Below, one piece after another: positions 1 through 5,195 of a stretch of DNA of 7,081 bases. The stretch spans positions 1-7,081 of the forward strand of contig NYXJ01000008.1 in the NCBI GenBank assembly GCA_002685315.1. The letters are read 5' to 3'. A model generated the notes under the pieces. The model made no database searches, was not told the origin of the DNA, and worked only from the letters and a program-made list of their open reading frames with translations. Made by a program: the position numbers and the translations under genes. Within the stretch, counting starts at the first letter, position 1. Each line of letters begins with the position of its first letter. This stretch comes from Methanobacteriota archaeon. Its GTDB lineage: Archaea; Thermoplasmatota; Poseidoniia; Poseidoniales; Thalassarchaeaceae.

Positions 1-1547
1 ATTTTATTTCTGATATGAGCGATGAAATCTTCCTTTCCTCTCTGAGAAATTTGTTCTTTAACCTCTTCCTGAGTCATACTAAGAAACTTCTCAGACGGTA
101 TTTTACCTAAGATAAGAGAAGCATTATTGACACCATCGTCGATTACAAATTTCAATCTTAAATCTTCTACACCATGTTGTGGCCCATGATCTTGGCATGA
201 ACCATCTCTAAGAATTCTCTTACACTCAGGACATCTCTCTATAATCCCTGAGTCATTTTTTACTGCAACAATTGTTCCAGTTGTTTTAATACCTCTTCGA
301 GATCCACCATTTACTAAGTCAGATAAAGTAATTTGAACCCAATGATTTTCAGGATTGATTGCATCCCAAGGCGCTTCAGATAGATTCTGTATTTGTTCAG
401 AATTATCCACTACTAAATCAGGGGAACCCTGCCAAAATTGAACTCGAGCACCATTTAGATGTAGAAAATCGCCAGGTTTAGGTTCTATTTCACACCAAGC
501 TGTCAATCTACAACGACCTGAGGGGTCCATTACATCTCCACTTCTGACTATCTTTTCTTCACCTTCAGAATTTGTAAATGTTCTGGATTGCCAAGATTCA
601 ACTTGAACCGTTACAATTACATCTTTCATTCCATTTCTTAGATCAGAAATTTGTGAAGTTGTTGCTTTAGATAAATCTTCAATACTGGCAAAGTTGCTAT
701 CGTGAAATTTCTCGATTTTAGTTCTATCATTCACATTTACTTCGGGGGTTTCTCTAAATTTTCTTATCATTGCCCCCTCAATTTTTACTAAATCTCCAAC
801 TTCATATTCTAATGGAACCCAGGATAAGAAACTTATTTTACCGGAAGAGTCAGCTAAAGTACCTCGGAAAATATCTATTGTTCCACTACCATCTCTTTTA
901 GTAATGACATCCGGCTTAAGAGAAATTATTCTCACAAGTAAATTGACATAACCTTCATTCTCAGATGCTTTTTCTATTAATATCGGTTCATCACTAAGTG
1001 TTGGAACTGCCGGACCACCTTCTCGAAGTATTGTAACTCTACTACCTCTGTTAATATTGATTGAACGTTTCTCATTCCACTCGTTTACAGATACACCTTC
1101 GAGTCTAACAATAGAATTTGGCCTTAGATTTTCGGAATGTGCACCCCAATCTTTGAAATCCCATCTTTCCCTCTTGTCTGTTGATTCCCAAGGATTGTCT
1201 TCAATCCATCCGAATGCAATCTGCTTTTCTTCACCCCTTACCATCTGTATCCTTGGAACATAAGTTACTACAGCGACCTCTAATGTGACATTCTTATCAT
1301 CCGAACCTAACTCTTTGAATCTATCTACTTTCTTCTCAACTCGAGCGGTTGTTCCAGGAAATGATTCCATATCCTTACCACTGACCTTCTGAAACTTGAG
1401 TATTACAGATCTTACTGCATCATTAGGAGGAATGAGAAATTCATTTTCATATTTTTCAAATTCCTTAGCTACTTCGTCTTCATCTACATCTTTACATTCT
1501 TCTTTCACTAAAGCTATCTGCACAGCATATCTTTCCTTATCAGTCAT
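1..1547 (-). CDS. rpa: Replication protein A, single-stranded DNA-binding protein (3' end cut by window edge)
   Basis: Binds and protects single-stranded DNA in replication, repair and recombination. The frame is open from ATG at 1547 to the left edge, giving 515 residues with no stop. An N-terminal helical segment (about 1-55) resembles the helical linkers of haloarchaeal-type RPA. Then come four OB-fold-like beta-rich regions at roughly 65-170, 200-282, 308-392 and 420 to the edge. The last contains a zinc finger C439-x2-C442-x8-C451-x2-H454, the pattern known from archaeal RPA and placed inside the final OB fold as in RPA70. Aromatic residues suited to base stacking recur (for example W at the end of the second OB core and in FWQG of the third). 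The start is supported by a GAGGT six bases upstream and a well-placed TATA-like box. The gene diverges from mogA. The C-terminus is missing here, so total length is unknown. The family call is firm; OB boundaries are approximate. Confidence 0.93.
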   Translation of the reverse strand, partial: MTDKERYAVQIALVKEECKDVDEDEVAKEFEKYENEFLIPPNDAVRSVILKFQKVSGKDMESFPGTTARVEKKVDRFKELGSDDKNVTLEVAVVTYVPRIQMVRGEEKQIAFGWIEDNPWESTDKRERWDFKDWGAHSENLRPNSIVRLEGVSVNEWNEKRSININRGSRVTILREGGPAVPTLSDEPILIEKASENEGYVNLLVRIISLKPDVITKRDGSGTIDIFRGTLADSSGKISFLSWVPLEYEVGDLVKIEGAMIRKFRETPEVNVNDRTKIEKFHDSNFASIEDLSKATTSQISDLRNGMKDVIVTVQVESWQSRTFTNSEGEEKIVRSGDVMDPSGRCRLTAWCEIEPKPGDFLHLNGARVQFWQGSPDLVVDNSEQIQNLSEAPWDAINPENHWVQITLSDLVNGGSRRGIKTTGTIVAVKNDSGIIERCPECKRILRDGSCQDHGPQHGVEDLRLKFVIDDGVNNASLILGKIPSEKFLSMTQEEVKEQISQRGKEDFIAHIRNK

Positions 1548-1553
1548 TTTACT

Positions 1554-1558
1554 ACCTC
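1554..1558 (-). promoter_or_regulatory. Ribosome binding site of rpa
   Basis: On the minus strand GAGGT lies six bases upstream of the rpa ATG, matching the archaeal 16S 3' end (CACCUCC). It sets the start at 1547 and sits at the very beginning of the leader predicted from the TATA-like box. Confidence 0.6.
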
Positions 1559-1581
1559 ACTCAAGATTAAAGTGGTGAGAC

Positions 1582-1589
1582 TATTTTAA
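1582..1589 (-). promoter_or_regulatory. TATA-like box, rpa promoter (possibly bidirectional)
   Basis: The minus strand reads TTAAAATA here. Its centre is about 26 bases upstream of position 1560, which would give a leader of about 13 nt that just includes the GAGGT site. The plus strand reads TATTTTAA, also TATA-like. Firing rightward, it would start transcription near 1611, at the ATG of the 39-codon frame and ahead of the hairpin and mogA. Spacing is as seen; function in either direction is inferred. Confidence 0.4.
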
Positions 1590-1610
1590 CTACCGATACA
1601 GAACCCATCA

Positions 1611-1730
1611 ATGAAATTTCTTGATGAAAAAGAGAAGTTACGCATCGGCGTGTATTTTTGGGTGGACTCAACACTTGCAAACCTCCGGGAAGGCTTTGCT
1701 AGCATGGAGGTCCTTGAACATGTTCATTGA
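1611..1730 (+). CDS. Possible 39-residue leaderless small protein or gene remnant
   Basis: An open frame of 39 codons runs from ATG 1611 to TGA 1728-1730. It has no ribosome binding site, but the ATG is about 26 bases from a TATA-like sequence, the spacing expected of a leaderless archaeal message. The peptide begins MKFLDEKEKLRIGVYFW and ends MEVLEHVH. After the TGA the same frame stays open for 11 more codons (FVKDSHRWRFD) before TAA at 1764-1766. This could therefore be a short real peptide, a decayed gene, or chance. It overlaps most of the hairpin at 1641-1756, and a structured RNA is an equally good reading of the stretch. I do not recognise the peptide. Confidence 0.2.
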   Translation: MKFLDEKEKLRIGVYFWVDSTLANLREGFASMEVLEHVH

Positions 1731-1756
1731 TTTGTCAAAGATTCGCACCGATGGCG
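1641..1756 (+). other. Long imperfect hairpin, candidate structured RNA or mogA leader element
   Basis: The outer arms 1641-1661 and 1735-1756 pair in about 19 positions (16 Watson-Crick, three G-U) with one bulged base (1754) and two mismatches (1649/1747 and 1653/1743). An inner stem pairs CAAACCTCC (1678-1686) with GGAGGT (1706-1711) plus TTG (1714-1716) across a two-base bulge, leaving a loop at 1687-1705. The three wobble pairs form only in plus-strand RNA; in the minus-strand copy they become A-C mismatches, which favours a rightward transcript. The element is more GC-rich than its surroundings, is followed by TTTT (1757-1760), and ends 30 bases before mogA. It could be a small RNA, a cis-acting leader of mogA-rph, or a relic inverted repeat. 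It matches no RNA family I recognise. Confidence 0.35.
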
Positions 1757-1786
1757 TTTTGATTAAATGCCCTTTATGGAAGTACA

Positions 1787-2338
1787 ATGGGGACCGGAGA
1801 ACTATGCCGATTTGGGATTTTGACCGCATCAGATAGAGCAAGTGCAGGCGAATATGAAGATCTCAGTGGCCCTGCAATAGAAGAATTTCTAAAGAATACG
1901 CTTTCATCTCCGTGGCAAATAGTTAGGGAATTAGTTCCTGATGAAAAATCAATTATAGAAGATGCTTTAATCGATTTAGCTGAAATAAAAAATTGCTCAA
2001 TTATTTTGACAACTGGAGGGACTGGCCCCGCAATCAGAGATGTTACTCCCGAAGCAACCATATCTGTTTGTGAAAAAATATTACCAGGATTCGGAGAACA
2101 AATGCGTTCAATTTCTCTAAAGTATGTCCCTACTGCAATTCTCTCTAGACAAACAGCAGGAATTAGAGGAGAGACTCTAATCATAAATCTACCAGGTTCT
2201 CCACGTTCAATTAGAGAAATATTAGATGAAATATTTGCAGCCGTACCATACTGCGTAGATTTGATTGGAGGGCCCTACATAACGACTCACCCAGAGGTTG
2301 TAGATTCATTCAGACCCGCCCATGCTCGAAGAGAATGA
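1787..2338 (+). CDS. mogA: Molybdopterin adenylyltransferase MogA (bacterial type)
   Basis: Activates molybdopterin by adenylation with ATP, the step before molybdate insertion in cytosolic molybdenum cofactor synthesis. The 183 residues are one MoCF-binding domain: GILTASDRASAG near the N-terminus (9-21), the TTGGTG nucleotide/pterin loop at 75-80, RDVTPEAT at 84-91, PGFGEQMR at 100-107, NLPGSPRSIRE at 134-144 and the closing FRPAHARRE. These match the E. coli MogA pattern better than the MoaB pattern usual in archaea. D52 and D85 correspond to the essential E. coli Asp49 and Asp82. Relative to E. coli MogA, about 14 residues are missing after the NLPG segment. ATG 1787 is the first possible start after an in-frame TGA at 1760; only a weak GGA lies ahead of it. 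The stop overlaps the rph start (ATGA), so the two are probably translationally coupled. No other molybdenum cofactor gene is in view. Confidence 0.93.
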   Translation: MGTGELCRFGILTASDRASAGEYEDLSGPAIEEFLKNTLSSPWQIVRELVPDEKSIIEDALIDLAEIKNCSIILTTGGTGPAIRDVTPEATISVCEKILPGFGEQMRSISLKYVPTAILSRQTAGIRGETLIINLPGSPRSIREILDEIFAAVPYCVDLIGGPYITTHPEVVDSFRPAHARRE

Positions 2339-3195
2339 TTCATCAAAGGGTGTTCAGCCCGACAACCATGAGCAAGATGAAGAGTGGCGACATTGAAGTC
2401 AGTAGAGATAAAGATAAATTGAGAGAAATTGAAGTCAGTTTAGACTTCACCCCTAATGCTTTGGCATCTGTATTATATCGTCAAGGAGAAACTGTAATTC
2501 TCGCTTGTGTCACTAAAGCGGATGGATTACCTAGATGGTTCCCTAGAGATTCACAAAGAGGTTGGGTCCATGCTGAATACTCACTTTTGCCTGGTTCTAC
2601 AGATAGCCGTTTTAGAAGAGAAAGAAATGGAGCTAAAGGAAGAACACAAGAAATTGAGAGATTAGTTGCACGCTCTTTGAGAGGAGCTATTGATTTAGAG
2701 CAATTAGGACCTATTGCTCTAACAGTTGATTGTGATGTACTTAATGCGGATGGGGGCACCAGATGTGCTTCAATTACTGCAGCCTGTATTGCCCTGAGAT
2801 TAGCTGTTCGCAGATTGATAAATGAAGGTGAATGTCTACCAATTGGGTTGAGACCTAGTAGAGAAGATTTGAAGAATGGATGGAAAAAACCAAATTTATC
2901 TGAAGAAGAAAAAAGTAATCATGAAAATAATGTAATTATGAATGATGTCGCCGCTGTAAGTGTTGGACTCATAGGCGATGATATCTACTTAGATTTAGAT
3001 TATATCTTGGACAGTAATGCTGATGTTGATATGAACGTAGTAATGACAAGTAATGGAGAATTTGTAGAGGTTCAAGGAACTGGGGAAGAATCAACATACA
3101 GTAGAGAGCAACTTAATTCATTGCTAGACATGGCTGAAAAAGGTAATTCATTACTACACGAAATGCAAGTCAAAGTACTATCAGATGCTAATTGA
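2335..3195 (+). CDS. rph: Ribonuclease PH, bacterial type, with internal insertion
   Basis: Phosphorolytic 3'-to-5' exoribonuclease that trims tRNA 3' ends, normally a hexameric ring in the cytoplasm. Signature blocks appear in order: LPRWF then GWVHAEYSLLPGST (76-89), KGRTQEIERLVARSLR (101-116), DCDVLNADGGTRCASIT (132-148), AAVSVG (206-211), DLDYILDS (220-227), DMNVVMT (232-238) and VEVQGTGEE (244-252). R103, T142 and R143 fit the phosphate-binding residues; D220 and D226 fit catalytic Asp178 and Asp184. DMNVVMT and EVQGT identify bacterial RNase PH rather than archaeal exosome Rrp41. At 286 residues it exceeds the usual 240 or so: an extra N-terminal stretch (about 15) and a lysine/glutamate-rich insertion at about 172-202. 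The usual RxDGR motif is degenerate (SRDKDKLRE). ATG 2335 overlaps the mogA stop; Met12 (2368) or Met15 (2377) could also initiate. A tRNA gene follows. Confidence 0.92.
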   Translation: MIHQRVFSPTTMSKMKSGDIEVSRDKDKLREIEVSLDFTPNALASVLYRQGETVILACVTKADGLPRWFPRDSQRGWVHAEYSLLPGSTDSRFRRERNGAKGRTQEIERLVARSLRGAIDLEQLGPIALTVDCDVLNADGGTRCASITAACIALRLAVRRLINEGECLPIGLRPSREDLKNGWKKPNLSEEEKSNHENNVIMNDVAAVSVGLIGDDIYLDLDYILDSNADVDMNVVMTSNGEFVEVQGTGEESTYSREQLNSLLDMAEKGNSLLHEMQVKVLSDAN

Positions 3196-3242
3196 GTTCT
3201 CAGAACAATTGAAGAGGATAGTGCGGTGGCGTGCATGCTAAT

Positions 3243-3318
3243 GGGACTGTAGCTCAGCTGGGAGAGCGCCGCACTGAAGATGCGGAGGCCGCCGGTTCAA
3301 GTCCGGCCAGTCCCACCA
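3243..3318 (+). tRNA. tRNA-Phe (anticodon GAA), CCA encoded
   Basis: A full cloverleaf can be drawn. The acceptor GGGACTG (3243-3249) pairs with CAGTCCC (3308-3314). The D stem is GCTC/GAGC, and the anticodon stem CCGCA/TGCGG encloses loop CTGAAGA with GAA at 3276-3278. The variable loop has five bases, and the T stem GCCGG/CCGGC encloses TTCAAGT. The discriminator base is A3315, followed by genome-encoded CCA (3316-3318). There is no intron. No clear TATA-like box lies in the 47 bases after rph, so it may be co-transcribed with mogA-rph and processed out. Confidence 0.97.
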
Positions 3319-3386
3319 GCAAATAATTGAAATGACGTATAGTTTTGAATACAGTAATTCATTAACTATTGTTCAATCGATACAAC

Positions 3387-3953
3387 ATGGATATCTTTGA
3401 AGGACGCATTACTTCATGTGGTTTTGATTCAGGAGATAGAATAGTTATTGGAATGTGGGAAAGTTCTCCATTTGGAAGTTTTGCAGATATTATGTGGGCA
3501 AAACCTGACGGTACAAAAATTCTTATTGCACCAAATAATGAAATTGGAGATTATATTTATTCTCTATATGACTTTGATGAAGTGAGAATTGAAGAAATAA
3601 AAATTAAAAAAAAATCAAAAGAAATTACCTTCAGTACTACAGACATCAATTGTCAATTCAATTGGGGGAAAGAAATATCATTCTTAGTTAAAAGAAGACC
3701 TCTTTGGTTTGTAGCGACAGTCGAGTATTTTTTTGGATGGATAATATTTAGAACTAAAACCCATGGTAAAACAAGAAATGGTAGAAAAGAATGGTATGTA
3801 GTAGATAAAATTTCTAGATTAAAAAATGCTAAAGCGGAAATTGCTGGCAAAAACTTAGGGCACTATGGTAAATTTTCACCGAAAGCAAACTTTGGATTTA
3901 GTGATCCACCAACCATGCCGGCATCAGTACTAGTTAGAAGCCATATTGAGTAA
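3387..3953 (+). CDS. Conserved-looking protein of unknown function (188 residues)
   Basis: I do not recognise a named family. The N-terminal half (about 3-70) is beta-rich with small turns: FEGRITSCGFDSGDRIVIG, then SSPFGSFADIMWAKPDGTKI, then APNNEIGDYIYSLYDFDE. A lysine-rich stretch (71-79) follows, then an aromatic hydrophobic segment LWFVATVEYFFGWIIF (106-121), and a C-terminal part with REWYVVD-like (KEWYVVD, 134-140) and GFSDPPTMPAS (170-180). The aromatic segment could be a buried helix; it is short and contains a glutamate, so a membrane span is doubtful. There is no signal peptide. I have a loose impression of similar proteins in actinobacteria but cannot confirm it. A TTG at 3369 would add six residues; ATG 3387 is preferred. 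No ribosome binding site is visible, suggesting a leaderless message. The stop lies one base from the stop of the convergent nuclease gene. Confidence 0.85.
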   Translation: MDIFEGRITSCGFDSGDRIVIGMWESSPFGSFADIMWAKPDGTKILIAPNNEIGDYIYSLYDFDEVRIEEIKIKKKSKEITFSTTDINCQFNWGKEISFLVKRRPLWFVATVEYFFGWIIFRTKTHGKTRNGRKEWYVVDKISRLKNAKAEIAGKNLGHYGKFSPKANFGFSDPPTMPASVLVRSHIE

Positions 3954-3954
3954 T

Positions 3955-5082
3955 TTAGAACAAATCATCATCATCATCGCTGTCTTCAAATGACATCATT
4001 GTACTGGAATCAGTTTTTTTCTTAGGTGCGACCTTTTTATTACTAGGTTTTTCTACTTCTTCTGGTTTTTCTGACTCCAATTTTTCTCTAGCCTCTGCCG
4101 CTTGTCTCTCGAGTTCGGCAATTTCATCAGATGACATTCCTTGTTCTCTAGCTAATTTCAAACGACGTTCTTCACGAGCACGAATATCCAGTAATCTTTG
4201 TCGAGCTTTATCATAATGTTGTAACATGTACATTGCATCGTGTTCCAACAATGGTGAATCAGAAATAATAGTAATATCTAACCAATCTCCTTCCTCTGCT
4301 AAGTATTCAGCGAATGGTTCAAATTTCAAATCGGATTTCTTAATCTGAGTATAATGTAAAGCATTACCCATCCTGTGTTCAACACCCGCAAAATGACAGT
4401 AAAATTTCTTCCCACCATAACTTTCTCTAACAAGATCAAATAATTCTGCATAGTCTTCACTGGTTTTCATCTTACCATGACCTCTAGCATGGATATGAGC
4501 CATATTAATCACAGGAACAGTTCCTTCAACATGGTTACAAACTTCTAGTACTTCCTCAATTGTACCCCATAATTCTTGACGTCCAGAGGTTTCAATTCCT
4601 ACTAATGAAGGTTCAGATTCGTGAATCCAAGGGAAAGCAGCGTAATCTAGTTCTTCTTGAGCATCTCCCCAAATTGAGCGAACCCTATCAACAACACCCG
4701 AAAATACATTTGCTACTTGTTCATTAGCAGCACTTCCGGGCTCATATTCTCCATAAGGACCAACATGATATGTCAAATGGCGTGCATTGAGAATTTTCCC
4801 GGCTTGCATACTAGATTCCATTTTCAGCAAACTACGATTACGTTCTCTACGATTCCCTAATAATTCTGCATAATAAGGACCATGCATATTCATTTCAATA
4901 TCAGAATCCCAAGAGAGTATTCCTGCCTGCCAATATTGATCGAAATGTTTGGGCTGAACTGTACGGACAGTTTGTATCTCCATAGCATCTAAACCTAGTA
5001 CAGTAATATCATCCATACCTTCCACTATAGTGCGGCCTTTGCATGACAAAGGGACACCTGCTGGACCTAATCTTAGTGGCAT
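3955..5082 (-). CDS. Endonuclease IV-like (AP endonuclease family 2) TIM-barrel protein with acidic C-terminal tail
   Basis: Probable metal-dependent AP endonuclease or deoxyribonuclease IV relative acting in base-excision repair. Residues 1-290 form the TIM barrel: LGPAGVPLSCKG (5-16), EGMDDITVLGLDAMEIQ (21-37), MHGPYYAEL (66-74), TYHVGPYGE (104-112), VGIETSG (161-167), VINMAHIHARGHG (191-203), CHFAGVEHR (229-237) and DSPLLEHDAM (275-284). H67, H106, E164, H196 and H230 fit metal ligands of E. coli Nfo, but Asn193 replaces the expected Asp and Asp275 sits near the expected Glu, as in divergent archaeal homologues or with altered activity. Residues 291-340 are a charged predicted coiled coil, 341-357 lysine/proline-rich, and the end is SFEDSDDDDDLF. 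A TTG at 5124 would add 14 residues, but ATG 5082 begins where family members do and follows GGGGGA by seven bases. It faces the unknown gene on its right strand tail to tail. Confidence 0.88.
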   Translation of the reverse strand: MPLRLGPAGVPLSCKGRTIVEGMDDITVLGLDAMEIQTVRTVQPKHFDQYWQAGILSWDSDIEMNMHGPYYAELLGNRRERNRSLLKMESSMQAGKILNARHLTYHVGPYGEYEPGSAANEQVANVFSGVVDRVRSIWGDAQEELDYAAFPWIHESEPSLVGIETSGRQELWGTIEEVLEVCNHVEGTVPVINMAHIHARGHGKMKTSEDYAELFDLVRESYGGKKFYCHFAGVEHRMGNALHYTQIKKSDLKFEPFAEYLAEEGDWLDITIISDSPLLEHDAMYMLQHYDKARQRLLDIRAREERRLKLAREQGMSSDEIAELERQAAEAREKLESEKPEEVEKPSNKKVAPKKKTDSSTMMSFEDSDDDDDLF

Positions 5083-5131
5083 ACTTCTATCCCCCGAGGG
5101 TTGGCCGAACGGGTGACCCTTCAAAAGGCAT
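5083..5131 (-). promoter_or_regulatory. GC-rich structured 5' leader of the endonuclease IV-like gene
   Basis: This GC-rich patch sits between an AT-rich promoter region and ATG 5082. In the minus-strand RNA AGGGU (5120-5116) can pair with ACCCU (5101-5097). Alternatively CCCG (5113-5110) can pair with CGGG (5096-5093), which would cover the GGGGGA (5095-5090) that probably serves as ribosome binding site. The two pairings compete, so a translational switch is possible but unproven. The stretch is also open as a 14-codon extension from TTG 5124. Confidence 0.3.
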
Positions 5132-5149
5132 TGTTGCTATAAGTCCCAG

Positions 5150-5162
5150 TTAAAATTATAAT
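5150..5162 (-). promoter_or_regulatory. TATA-like box of the endonuclease IV-like gene
   Basis: The minus strand reads ATTATAATTTTAA, centred near 5157. Transcription would start near 5131 and give a leader of about 50 nt. The surroundings are very AT-rich, so the exact box is uncertain. Confidence 0.35.
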
Positions 5163-5180
5163 TTAAGAAAAGTTTTTCAA

Positions 5181-5195
5181 TAAAATATAATAAAA
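5181..5195 (-). terminator. U-rich 3' end of the fhs-pelA-unknown gene cluster
   Basis: Directly after the TAA at 5196-5198 the minus-strand RNA reads TTTTATTATATTTTA, followed by further T runs to about 5172. There is no GC-rich stem, as is normal for U-tract termination in archaea. Confidence 0.4.

Noticed and set aside
1057..1578. Plus-strand open frames of 60-68 codons
   Set aside because: Antisense shadows of the rpa coding frame with no family resemblance.
1641..1756. Known structured RNA: SRP RNA or molybdenum cofactor riboswitch
   Set aside because: CCGGGAAGG and AGCA recall SRP helix 8 but do not form its loop, and the stretch is too short for archaeal SRP RNA. I could not place the Moco riboswitch core.
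1735..1760. Intrinsic terminator made of the hairpin plus TTTT
   Set aside because: The T run is short, and the stem is long, imperfect and 30 bases before mogA on the same strand; attenuation cannot be excluded but is not supported.
1728..1766. TGA read as selenocysteine to extend the 39-codon frame
   Set aside because: No SECIS-like context or selenoprotein motif, and the extension ends after 11 codons.
1787..2338. MoaB rather than MogA
   Set aside because: PGFGEQMR, VPTAILSRQ, VPYC and FRPAHARRE follow E. coli MogA closely; MoaB differs in these blocks.
1774..2759. Minus-strand open frames of 136 and 92 codons opposite mogA and rph
   Set aside because: They mirror well-identified genes on the other strand and have no motifs of their own.
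2335..3195. Archaeal exosome subunit Rrp41
   Set aside because: Rrp41 shares the RNase PH fold and GGTR motif, but GWVHAEYSLLP, DLDYxxDS, DMNVVMT and EVQGT are the bacterial RNase PH forms.
3653..3850. Minus-strand 65-codon frame
   Set aside because: Shadow of the 188-residue gene; its hydrophobic stretch reflects complementary codons.
3963..3980. Trinucleotide repeat (cat)n as a microsatellite or CRISPR-like repeat
   Set aside because: It simply encodes the aspartate run of the nuclease tail; no repeat-spacer structure exists anywhere in the window.
5083..5124. TTG 5124 as start of the endonuclease IV-like protein
   Set aside because: The extra 14 residues lie in a GC-rich foldable leader, whereas ATG 5082 begins at the family's usual N-terminus.
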